Shown here: piece by piece, positions 1-5,776 of the stretch
Layout: the number at the start of each line of letters is the position of its first letter
Position numbering within the stretch: the stretch's first letter is position 1
NCBI GenBank assembly: GCA_024278345.1
Contig: JAJRTK010000098.1
Span: 1 to 7,634, forward strand
Reading direction: 5' to 3'
Length of the DNA: 7,634 nt
Source of the DNA: a bacterium
GTDB lineage: Bacteria; CSSED10-310; JAJRTK01
Notes under the pieces: generated by a model
What the model saw: the letters and a program-made list of their open reading frames with translations, nothing else
Database searches by the model: none
Told to the model about the DNA's origin: nothing
Position numbers and translations under genes: made by a program

Positions 1-64
1 CTCTTCTTTTAGGGCGGGGTTGTCGGCAAACCCTTTGTTTTCTACGTGTTGCGTTCCGCTCACA

Positions 65-86
65 TCGGCGGCAGTCCGTCCGCCGC
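65..86 (+). repeat. Left copy of 22-nt long-range inverted repeat
   Basis: These 22 bases are the exact reverse complement of 7562-7583. Each copy is itself a small hairpin: a 6-bp stem cggcgg/ccgccg (66-71 with 80-85) around the 8-nt loop cagtccgt. The match stops on both sides of the 22 bases, although a short catcgcc-type word follows in both flanks at slightly different spacing. It is best read as a dispersed palindromic intergenic repeat with two copies in opposite orientation. Confidence 0.75.
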
Positions 87-327
87 TGTTCGCCATCATC
101 GCCGCTCTCACTCTCCACTGCCCTAAGGCCGAAGCACCACCGAAGATTGGCTCTAAGCTCCAATTTCTCATCCTATCATGCACCCCGGGGCGAGGCCAAG
201 GGAGCTGCCCCCCTGCGAAGCCTTTTGCGGATAGGCTTCCGAACCAGAAAATCAGCATTTTTTTGGTCAGCCCATGACTCTGCACAGGGTGCTACGGATT
301 GCGCCCAACACTTAATGGGGCCTAGGA

Positions 328-369
328 TTCCGGGAAGTGAGCGATGCGCAACACGCTCCTAACCCGGAA
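328..369. repeat. Imperfect 42-nt hairpin
   Basis: An outer perfect 7-bp stem ttccggg/cccggaa (328-334 with 363-369) encloses a second stem: a336-g337 pair with c359-t360, t338 is bulged, and gagcg/cgctc (339-343 with 354-358) pairs perfectly. This gives about 14 base pairs and a 10-nt loop containing the self-complementary tgcgca. No T-run follows on either strand, so it does not look like an intrinsic terminator. It could be a palindromic repeat element, a structured transcript end, or a protein-binding site. Confidence 0.6.
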
Positions 370-396
370 CTCTCATCACGGATCGGCGCGAGGTGG

Positions 397-660
397 TCAG
401 ATGCGCGTTTCCGCCAAGGAGGAGGAGAGGTGGACACCGGAGGCGTAGTCGCGCACTACGTCGAGGAGCAGCCCGACGAGGGCGCCGGTGGAGACGATGG
501 AGCAGGCACCGTCGATTCGGGATGAGATTTCCGGATCCCAGGGGCTGCTAAAAATATGAACTCCTGTCTGAAGGTCGCAGCCTCCGGTAGCCAGGACGTC
601 AGGGGAAGCCCAAACGGGAAAGAACTGTTTTGCAGGTTCAGTAAGATCCTGTAAGAACAT
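397..660 (-). CDS. Doubtful small ORF, 87 aa, possible gene remnant
   Basis: This is an 87-codon minus-strand frame starting at ATG 660. AGGAG lies only about 3 nt before the ATG, which is tight, and an in-frame TAG sits eight codons upstream. The C-terminal half uses many G/C-ending codons and gives a believable amphipathic stretch (GALVGLLLDVV), but I recognise no domain. The other frames over this interval are low-complexity and less protein-like. It may be a real hypothetical protein, the degraded end of an older gene, or chance. It is divergent from the HAD gene at 804. Confidence 0.25.
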   Translation of the reverse strand: MFLQDLTEPAKQFFPVWASPDVLATGGCDLQTGVHIFSSPWDPEISSRIDGACSIVSTGALVGLLLDVVRDYASGVHLSSSLAETRI

Positions 661-803
661 GGACTCCTGCCCTGGAGATTGCTATCCATGGTGGTCAGGG
701 GGCAGGAGGATCCGAATCGGGAGGATAACTTTTTTCAGGCTCAAAAGCGCAAGTCCGCCGAAAATGAGGTACAATTGAAATTGGCGCGGAATCGACTCGA
801 TTG
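661..803. promoter_or_regulatory. Upstream region of the HAD gene, weak promoter candidate
   Basis: A TACAAT hexamer (770-775) resembles a -10 box and lies 28 bases before the ATG at 804. No good -35 match is seen at the usual spacing. A 7-bp direct repeat, ggaggat, occurs twice between about 705 and 726. Promoter assignment is weak and rests on the single hexamer and its position. Confidence 0.25.
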
Positions 804-1643
804 ATGGCTGAAACCAGTCACTGGATACAGGACATGAATGAACGATCTCTATCCGACAAGTCGCTGGATCTTGGGAGGCCGCGAGGAAACAATTCCCAGA
901 GGCCTCTTGTCTTGTTCGATGTGGACGGAACTTTAGTCAACACCGGAGGAATGGGCTCCCAAGCCCTCAGCCTGGCTTTTTGGGAGTTGTATGAAATCGA
1001 GGACGCCCTCGACGGGATTCGCCTCCATGGGAAGACCGACGGCGCTATCATCCGGGAGATCTTCCGCCAGCACGGAGTCCATTGGACGACCATCGCCCGT
1101 GACGAGGTTCTTGCCGTCTACCTGGAGCATTTGCGCCAGGAAGCCAAGGACTCCTCCCTAGGCTCCGTCTGTCCTGGGATTTTGCCCCTTCTGGAAGAAC
1201 TCCACGGGCGGGACGACTGCGCCATAGGCTTGCTCACGGGCAATATCGAACGGGGAGCTGAGGTCAAGCTCCGGGCTTTCGGCTTGTGGAGATACTTTTC
1301 ATTTGGGGCGTATGGGTCCGACCGTTTGAAGCGTTCTGATCTCGTGGAGGTTGCCGTGTTACGGGCACGAGAGATGGTCGGCTGGGATTTCGTTCCTGGG
1401 GCGACATTTGTCGTGGGGGACACGCCAGCCGATATCCAGGCGGCTCGGAATAACGATTGTTTCGCCCTGGCAGTGGCCACTGGCGGGTACACCAGGGGGG
1501 AACTCCAAAGGTGCAAACCCGATTGGCTCTTCTCCGATCTGGGAGATCTACCAAAGGTGCTGGATGTCCTGGGCCTGCCGGGATCTCCCAGGGAAGCCGG
1601 TGCCGGAATAGGGGCTAGAGAAGCTTCGAAAGGTCGGGCATGA
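804..1643 (+). CDS. HAD-superfamily hydrolase, phosphoglycolate-phosphatase-like
   Basis: Likely a cytosolic Mg2+-dependent phosphatase acting on a small phosphate ester; the substrate cannot be read from sequence. All core HAD motifs are present (numbering from the ATG at 804): motif I LVLFDVDGTLVNT with nucleophile D39 and acid/base D41; motif II LLTGN with T145; an arginine (about R177, in LKRSD) where motif III usually has Lys or Arg; and motif IV VVGDTPADI with D206 and D210. The segment after motif I (about 45-130) is the alpha-helical C1 cap of subfamily I. The LTGN and GDTPADIQAA forms fit the phosphoglycolate phosphatase-like branch. Length (279 aa) is slightly long because of an extra ~30 residues before motif I. 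The start is uncertain: TTG 801, ATG 804 and ATG 834 are in frame and none has a good Shine-Dalgarno. The last 29 bp overlap the end of the convergent nitroreductase gene. Confidence 0.9.
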   Translation: MAETSHWIQDMNERSLSDKSLDLGRPRGNNSQRPLVLFDVDGTLVNTGGMGSQALSLAFWELYEIEDALDGIRLHGKTDGAIIREIFRQHGVHWTTIARDEVLAVYLEHLRQEAKDSSLGSVCPGILPLLEELHGRDDCAIGLLTGNIERGAEVKLRAFGLWRYFSFGAYGSDRLKRSDLVEVAVLRAREMVGWDFVPGATFVVGDTPADIQAARNNDCFALAVATGGYTRGELQRCKPDWLFSDLGDLPKVLDVLGLPGSPREAGAGIGAREASKGRA

Positions 1644-2466
1644 GGATGCGCGGTTTTCGGCTCACCTGAGGCCGCGGAGGAGGCTTGCTTCCGAATCCCG
1701 CTTCCTCCAGGGCCGTCGTGAGATTGCGGAACGCGGCTTCGAGCCGCTCTGAACCGAATCGGTCGGAGAAGACGTACTGCGCCATATTCTCGACGCCCAT
1801 GGACTGGCACCCCTGCCGAAACTCCGTGGACACCAGCTTCCACTGGTAAAACATGTTCTCGATGGACTTGTAGTCTTGCTCCACCCCTTCTGACGACGGC
1901 TGTGCATAGACTTCGCGGTGGATGAATGTCTCCACGGGCAGGCGGATGGCCTTGGAACGTTGCCCCTTGGGAAAGCCGATGGCCATGAGAACTACCGGTA
2001 AGACCAGATGTGGCATCTGGGCTACTTCCCGAAGCTTGGCGGCATGGTCCAGGACCGCCGAATCCCAATAGCTAGAGAGACCCAGCGCATCGACCGCCAT
2101 TTCAGCGGCTTGGGCGAATGCCAGCGTGTCGCCCAATGCCAAAAGCAAGGCACTAAGATTGTAGAGCTCGAAAGGGGCATCTTTGATGGCGGCCCATTTC
2201 TGAACGCGGTGCAGGTCCAGACAGAAAAGGAGGTGTACCGGTGCCTGGGCGAGCCAGGGCTTGTCGCCACACAGCTTTGAATTGGCAAGGCGCCGCGATT
2301 TGTCTTGTATGACAATCACCGAGTAAGGCTGGAGCTGGAGTCCCCCTGGAGCATGAGTCGCGGCATCGATGATGGACTCGATGAGGGAAAAAGGCACATC
2401 TTGGCTGGCGAATGAGGTGACATTGCCTCTGGCCTTCAGGGCGTGAAGCACGGGGTTTTTATCCAT
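1615..2466 (-). CDS. Nitroreductase-family flavoprotein
   Basis: Predicted cytosolic FMN-dependent NAD(P)H oxidoreductase, 283 aa. Family landmarks: an N-terminal R-x-x-x-x-F segment (RGNVTSF, about 13-19); the FMN/dimer-loop motif APGGLQLQPYSVIVI (39-53), equivalent to APSxxNxQPW in relatives; APVHLLFCLDLHR (75-87), typical of the NfsA/Frp branch; FAQAAEMAVDALGLSSYW (117-134), equivalent to the helix ending in A-x-x-LGL; and MPHLVLPVVLMAIGFP (151-166), equivalent to the 'GYP' strand. About 100 residues follow, including RLPVETFIHREVY, ending in a proline/basic tail. I chose ATG 2466 because GAGAG lies 9-13 nt before it and the motifs begin close behind; an in-frame ATG at 2535 would add 23 unconserved residues. 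The substrate (nitroaromatic, quinone or flavin) is not determinable. It is divergent from the 2775 gene and converges with the HAD gene. Confidence 0.88.
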   Translation of the reverse strand: MDKNPVLHALKARGNVTSFASQDVPFSLIESIIDAATHAPGGLQLQPYSVIVIQDKSRRLANSKLCGDKPWLAQAPVHLLFCLDLHRVQKWAAIKDAPFELYNLSALLLALGDTLAFAQAAEMAVDALGLSSYWDSAVLDHAAKLREVAQMPHLVLPVVLMAIGFPKGQRSKAIRLPVETFIHREVYAQPSSEGVEQDYKSIENMFYQWKLVSTEFRQGCQSMGVENMAQYVFSDRFGSERLEAAFRNLTTALEEAGFGSKPPPRPQVSRKPRILMPDLSKLL

Positions 2467-2774
2467 CGGCAAGATCTCTCGACTGCCCCGGGGAACCCGG
2501 GGGTTGTGGGAAAAGCCATCCAACTCCATGCGCACGGCCAGGATGATCGGTGCGAGAATCGCGGAGCGAGCCTGGAGACGCCTCGACGCGTCTCAGTCGC
2601 CACCACCTTTCATAACCAATTTTTGGGGCAAAAGTCGACTCTTGCCCAGCGGCAAGGCTGGAGAAAGTGAGGAAGAAGCGGCCGTTTGCCTGGAAGGACG
2701 ACTTCTGGCATGCTAACCTGTTGTTCCGGCGCCAACGCATGGCGCTTCCCGGCAATTACGAAGAGCTATGACGA
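2467..2774. promoter_or_regulatory. Divergent intergenic region with small hairpins
   Basis: This spacer must hold promoters for the nitroreductase (leftward) and the propeller gene (rightward), but no confident -10/-35 pair is visible. Structures seen: GAGACG/CGTCTC (2575-2580 with 2589-2594, 8-nt loop), and a cluster where ttgcc (2642-2646) can pair either upstream with ggcaa (2627-2631, around the palindrome agtcgact) or downstream as cttgcc/ggcaag (2641-2646 with 2651-2656, loop cagc). No coding frame here has a recognisable product. Confidence 0.45.
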
Positions 2775-4439
2775 ATGATGCAGAAAACATGGACGAAGGC
2801 CACGATCTTTCTTTACCTTGCACTGTTTTTAGGAGCTGCCGGCACGCTTGCCGCACAGGAAACCTTCGGGACGGAGAAAAAATACGACGTTGGCCGCACC
2901 GACGCCATTTCATTGGCGAACGATGAATCAGGGAATATCTGGGGCTGCTATCGGCGGTTTCTGGATGGTAACGACGAAGTGAGGTGTGTTCGCTACGATG
3001 GGGCGCTCGGTCAGTGGACCAACGGGGAAATGAGCGTGCCGGGGACCGACTTCGTCTCGCCGCTTCCGCCATGGACCACCAATCTTCCCATGGCCGAATT
3101 CGACCCCATCACCGGTAAGCTCTATGTCGTTTGGGGACCTGAATCAAGGCCCGTGGAGAACGGACTCTTTCTTCAAGCCTACGATCCCGCTACCGACAAA
3201 TGGCTGGGTGTTCGGCAGATCCACAGCAATCAGAGCGAACGCAACGCCATGGTGATCCTCCCGGACGGAAGCCTCCATGTCATTGGCGCGGAGATCGAGC
3301 CTTTCGGCATCGTCGATTATTCCTATACCGCCGCCGACCTGGAGCAGTTGTACAAGGGTGGCGGCGGTGGCGTCAGTGCCAAGCGCCGGGTCCTGGACAG
3401 CCCGGTTTCTTCTTTCCCCGCTGCCATCGCCGATTCCAAGGGCAATATCCACCTGACAACCAGATGGCGGGCTTCGTACTACTTTCGCTTCGATGCTGCT
3501 ACAAAGAAGTGGGCTCTGGAAAAAAAGTTCAAGGACTTTGGCGATCGGAAGAAAACCGGAGAGTCTTGCGGAGCCCAGCACGACGGTGATCCCGGAATGC
3601 TCCTTGATCCAAGGAACGACAATTTCTTTATCTTCAACATTCCGTGGGACCTCTGGCAGCCAAGCTGCAAGGCCAATTCCGATGGGCCGCAGAATCTCTA
3701 TATATGGGATCATGACGCCGATAAGTTTGAGAAGCTCTCCGATTACCCCTCCTATTTCATTGCCGATTATGCCCCGAAATCTGCCATCGACGCCTCGGGC
3801 AACATCGTCGTCATCTGGCCCGAGAACTATGGTTATATGTATCAAATTCTCCTAGCATCCACCGGCAAGTGGCTCGCCGAGCCGCGACAACTCCCCACCG
3901 CGGCCCGCTTCACCAACACCGATCCCTTCAAGGCATTCGCTGCGGGTGATATCATCGCTATCGGGAATACCTTCCACTATTTGATTCGGGGGCACGAAGG
4001 GAAACTCTTCGCCAATTCCATGGTTGTGGCCGTTGCGCCTTTACAGGCGCCAAGTTTTCTCCGTGTCAGGAGCAGCGCCGCCGGCCTGAAGATCGAATGG
4101 GACCGGAACTACGTCGGGGAAGCCACCTTTGCCCACTTCCGAATCGAGCGCTCCGTCGATGATGGCTCTGGGAACTACGCGTTCGAGACCATCGCGGTGC
4201 TCGCCGATCCCGCGCTCCTTTCGCACATTGACCCCGGCGCATCCATCGATGCCACTTATGTCTGGCGCCTTACCGTCGTCGATACCCTTGGACAGACGTC
4301 GGACACGATCCAATCCGAAAGCCTCACCGTGAAGCGAGTACCGCTCCTCGACATCTTGGGGATCTTTCTTCTCCTGCTTCTCCTTGGCTATTTCCTCCAG
4401 ATCTCCCAACTCCAGCAACGAAAGGGGAGTGCGCGATGA
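2775..4439 (+). CDS. Secreted beta-propeller/FN3 protein with C-terminal membrane anchor
   Basis: A 554-aa exported protein of unknown role. Residues 1-27 form a signal peptide (basic MMQKTWTK, hydrophobic IFLYLALFLGAAG, cleavage near LAAQ). Residues about 40-415 are a repeat domain that looks like a BNR/sialidase- or kelch-like beta-propeller: turn motifs at DESGNI (50-55), DPITGKL (110-116), PDGSL (163-167), DSKGNI (220-225), DPRNDN (278-283) and DASGNI (339-344), alternating with Y/F-D-x-x-T-x-K-W motifs at 74-81, 136-143, 239-246 and 363-366. Residues about 422-520 are fibronectin type III-like (PSFLRVRSSAAGLKIEW, FRIERS, ATYVWRLTVVD). Residues about 524-543 are a transmembrane helix, followed by a short basic tail (QQRKGSAR), so the bulk should be outside the cytoplasm. 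Cysteines 58, 71, 265 and 298 could form disulfides. No catalytic site is evident. GAAGAG at 2760-2765 may be the RBS; ATG 2778 is an alternative start. It is co-translated with the next gene. Confidence 0.85.
   Translation: MMQKTWTKATIFLYLALFLGAAGTLAAQETFGTEKKYDVGRTDAISLANDESGNIWGCYRRFLDGNDEVRCVRYDGALGQWTNGEMSVPGTDFVSPLPPWTTNLPMAEFDPITGKLYVVWGPESRPVENGLFLQAYDPATDKWLGVRQIHSNQSERNAMVILPDGSLHVIGAEIEPFGIVDYSYTAADLEQLYKGGGGGVSAKRRVLDSPVSSFPAAIADSKGNIHLTTRWRASYYFRFDAATKKWALEKKFKDFGDRKKTGESCGAQHDGDPGMLLDPRNDNFFIFNIPWDLWQPSCKANSDGPQNLYIWDHDADKFEKLSDYPSYFIADYAPKSAIDASGNIVVIWPENYGYMYQILLASTGKWLAEPRQLPTAARFTNTDPFKAFAAGDIIAIGNTFHYLIRGHEGKLFANSMVVAVAPLQAPSFLRVRSSAAGLKIEWDRNYVGEATFAHFRIERSVDDGSGNYAFETIAVLADPALLSHIDPGASIDATYVWRLTVVDTLGQTSDTIQSESLTVKRVPLLDILGIFLLLLLLGYFLQISQLQQRKGSAR
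4424..4429 (+). promoter_or_regulatory. Shine-Dalgarno of the lipoprotein gene
   Basis: GGGGAG lies 6 nt before ATG 4436, inside the end of the propeller gene. It supports the upstream start over the internal in-frame ATG at 4487, and together with the ATGA overlap (4436-4439) indicates translational coupling. Confidence 0.7.
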
Positions 4440-5140
4440 ATCGACTTGTATCTGGAGCTCCTCCACAAAAAAGTGATTGCCTGGCTATGGGTTTTGCTCT
4501 TTTGCTTTCCATGGCGCTCTTCGGCTGTGGTGGTGACGACAGCCAAAATGGACCCATGGGAGGTGAGCGCTATCTGCCTCACGCCGATGGGATCGAGTGG
4601 ACCTTTACCTACACGGAGGCCGGGCAGCCCAAGGGCCAGCTCGTGGCGAAAATGGATGGCTCCCGTGCCCTTCTTGGGCTGGCCACGCAGCGCCTTGTGG
4701 TAAGCTCTCAGACAACCAGCGGCGAAGTTTGGACCAAGGTGGACGCCAACGGCGCCGTTCTCCAAGAGTTCAATATCTTCGACACCTCTCTCTTTTTCGA
4801 TCCTCCCATCGATTTCTTGCCCTTCCCGTTCGAGGTGGGCGACAAGTTCAAGACCAACGTCGAGGTCAACGTTGGCCTTCTTCGGGTCCAGGTCGATTCC
4901 GAGACGACTGTCGCGGGATTCGGAGTGGCCACAGCCGCGGGGCGGAGCTATCCCGACTCGTTTCGCCTGGAGACCGCCTACGAGGTTCGGGTTTTGAATT
5001 TGAAGCTTAAGAGCAACATGACCTCATGGCTTGCTCCAGATGTCGGCCTGGTTCGCGGCCAGGTGGAGATTCCTGACAATCCGGTCTTTCCCGTCAGCGG
5101 AACCCTCACACTGGAACTGGAGAGCATGGTCTTGCCGTGA
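4436..5140 (+). CDS. Putative lipoprotein of unknown function
   Basis: A 234-aa envelope protein. A hydrophobic segment MGFALLLSMALFG (18-30) ends in a lipobox LFGC with the lipidated cysteine at 31. Glycine at +2 does not match the Asp retention signal, so outer-membrane sorting is plausible if the host is diderm. The mature part is beta-rich: YLPHADGIEWTFTYTEAG (46-63) and, near the end, TVAGFGVATAAGRSYPDSF (158-176) and SWLAPDVGLVRGQVE (197-211). This resembles a widespread group of bacterial lipoproteins (DUF3108/TapB-like layout: 'dG..W.Y' start, 'aGtf.dc' middle, 'W.APgvGlV' end), here without the usual cysteine in the middle motif. The group has no firm function. Its start overlaps the propeller gene stop by 4 bp, so the two products are probably made together. 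The 17 residues before the hydrophobic core are unusually long; ATG 4487 would give a more typical signal peptide but has no comparable RBS. Confidence 0.8.
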   Translation: MNRLVSGAPPQKSDCLAMGFALLLSMALFGCGGDDSQNGPMGGERYLPHADGIEWTFTYTEAGQPKGQLVAKMDGSRALLGLATQRLVVSSQTTSGEVWTKVDANGAVLQEFNIFDTSLFFDPPIDFLPFPFEVGDKFKTNVEVNVGLLRVQVDSETTVAGFGVATAAGRSYPDSFRLETAYEVRVLNLKLKSNMTSWLAPDVGLVRGQVEIPDNPVFPVSGTLTLELESMVLP

Positions 5141-5201
5141 TTTCTTTTTTAAAACATCTTTAACTCCCCGGCACCAGTCATCGGCTCGGCCACCTCACGT
5201 G

Positions 5202-5223
5202 GCACAGCCGCCATCGGCTGTGC
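5202..5223. repeat. Palindrome 1 of an interspersed repeat element
   Basis: A perfect 9-bp stem, gcacagccg (5202-5210) and cggctgtgc (5215-5223), encloses the 4-nt loop ccat. It stands 15 nt before the second palindrome. Read through, it encodes AQPPSAV on the plus strand and TADGGCA on the minus strand. I recall these peptides as recurrent artefacts in predicted proteins of several environmental phyla, pointing to a dispersed repeat rather than a gene. Confidence 0.8.
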
Positions 5224-5238
5224 AAAAGGCCCCTTCAT

Positions 5239-5258
5239 CGCAGTCGAGGGCGACTGCG
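5239..5258. repeat. Palindrome 2 of an interspersed repeat element
   Basis: A perfect 8-bp stem, cgcagtcg (5239-5246) and cgactgcg (5251-5258), encloses the loop aggg. An alternative pairing agggcg/cgccct (5247-5252 with 5257-5262) competes with it. With the palindrome at 5202-5223 it forms a two-hairpin unit, the architecture of REP/BIME-type elements. No T-run follows, so terminator function is not supported by sequence. Confidence 0.75.
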
Positions 5259-5301
5259 CCCTCCTTGCCTGGTTCCTGGCCAGTACGATGGCTAAGGCCC
5301 C

Positions 5302-5306
5302 GGAGG
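5302..5306 (+). promoter_or_regulatory. Shine-Dalgarno fixing the GTG start at 5313
   Basis: GGAGG, a core anti-16S match, lies 6 nt before GTG 5313. It decides the start of the methyltransferase gene and excludes the longer frame that begins within the lipoprotein gene at 5031. Confidence 0.8.
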
Positions 5307-5312
5307 CCCATA

Positions 5313-5774
5313 GTGTTCACTCTCGAACTCAAAATTCCCCCGATCCTCCAATTGCTCGTCTGCCTCGTCCTCATGGCCGTGGTTTCTTGGTTTTCCCCTG
5401 GAACCCCAATGTTGGCGCGGTTCAGGTGGATCGGCCTCGCCGGGGCATCAGGTATTGGCGGTCTTCTTGCCGTTTCTGGCATCCGGCGGTTCAAAAAAGT
5501 GAAGACCACCGTCAATCCCCTGAAGCCGGCTCGCGCCTCATCCCTGGTGACTTCGGGAGTCTACAAAAAGACCAGGAACCCGATGTACCTGGGGGTCTTC
5601 TTCCTTTTGATCGGTTGGGGATTCTTCCTGGGGAATGCCTATTCCCTGATCTTCCCGTTCCTCTTCTGCCTGTACATGACCAGATTCCAGATTCAACCCG
5701 AGGAAAGAGCTCTAGAAGCTATTTTTGGGGAAGAGTACCTGAAATACAAAAAGCGGGTTCGCCGGTGGCTGTGA
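5313..5774 (+). CDS. ICMT/PEMT-like membrane methyltransferase
   Basis: A 153-aa inner-membrane protein of the isoprenylcysteine carboxyl methyltransferase-like family, expected to transfer a methyl group from S-adenosylmethionine; the substrate of most bacterial members is unknown. Hydrophobic helices lie at about 9-28, 38-56, 92-107 and 108-122. The family signature is clear: SGVYKKTRNPMYLG (81-94), equivalent to the G-x-Y-x-x-x-R-(H/N)-P-x-Y motif that helps bind the cofactor, then QPEERALEAIFGEEYLKYKKRVRRWL (128-153) with the conserved Glu pair (130, 131) and the F-G-x-x-Y-x-x-Y pattern at the extreme C-terminus. The GTG start is chosen from the GGAGG 6 nt upstream; it gives a normal family length. 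It sits 172 bp after the lipoprotein gene on the same strand, so co-transcription is possible but the palindromes separate them. The stop is 2 bp from that of the convergent membrane gene. Confidence 0.88.
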   Translation: MFTLELKIPPILQLLVCLVLMAVVSWFSPGTPMLARFRWIGLAGASGIGGLLAVSGIRRFKKVKTTVNPLKPARASSLVTSGVYKKTRNPMYLGVFFLLIGWGFFLGNAYSLIFPFLFCLYMTRFQIQPEERALEAIFGEEYLKYKKRVRRWL

Positions 5775-5776
5775 GC

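Larger units (their letters stand above)
1..396. other. Non-coding 5' region
   Basis: I see no convincing gene here. The overlapping plus-strand reading frames lack recognisable domains and look like chance openings in GC-rich DNA. The stretch contains one copy of the long-range inverted repeat (65-86), a 7-bp stem at 217-223/233-239 with a 9-nt loop, a T7 run at 258-264 that lies 19 nt past that stem (too far for an intrinsic terminator), and the larger hairpin at 328-369. It may be the downstream flank of a gene outside the window. Confidence 0.6.
5141..5312. other. Intergenic spacer with tandem palindromes
   Basis: A short A/T-rich stretch (about 5141-5165, tttctttttt then aaaacatc) follows the lipoprotein stop, then a GC-rich block containing two perfect palindromes. 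A continuous plus-strand reading frame crosses it from 5031, but that translation is low in protein character and is explained by the repeat. The spacer ends with the strong RBS of the next gene. No clear intrinsic terminator is seen. Confidence 0.6.

Noticed and set aside
217-264. Intrinsic terminator (7-bp stem then T7)
   Set aside because: The T-run begins 19 nt after the stem, and the loop is 9 nt; spacing is wrong for intrinsic termination.
303-369. Integron attC site
   Set aside because: A RYYYAAC-like word and a nearby hairpin occur, but no complementary GTTRRRY core and no integrase or cassette array is visible.
1118-2068. Long minus-strand frame (316 codons) across HAD and nitroreductase genes
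   Set aside because: It is antisense to the HAD gene and out of frame with the nitroreductase; it is rich in Arg, Ser and Pro with no domain, while the genes it overlaps have clear family motifs.
3144-3845. Minus-strand frame of 233 codons inside the propeller gene
   Set aside because: A GC-rich shadow frame; the plus-strand frame has a signal peptide, repeats and an anchor helix over the same bases.
5031-5312. N-terminal extension of the methyltransferase frame
   Set aside because: It starts within the lipoprotein gene, crosses two palindromes and yields low-quality protein; GGAGG 6 nt before GTG 5313 gives the expected family length.
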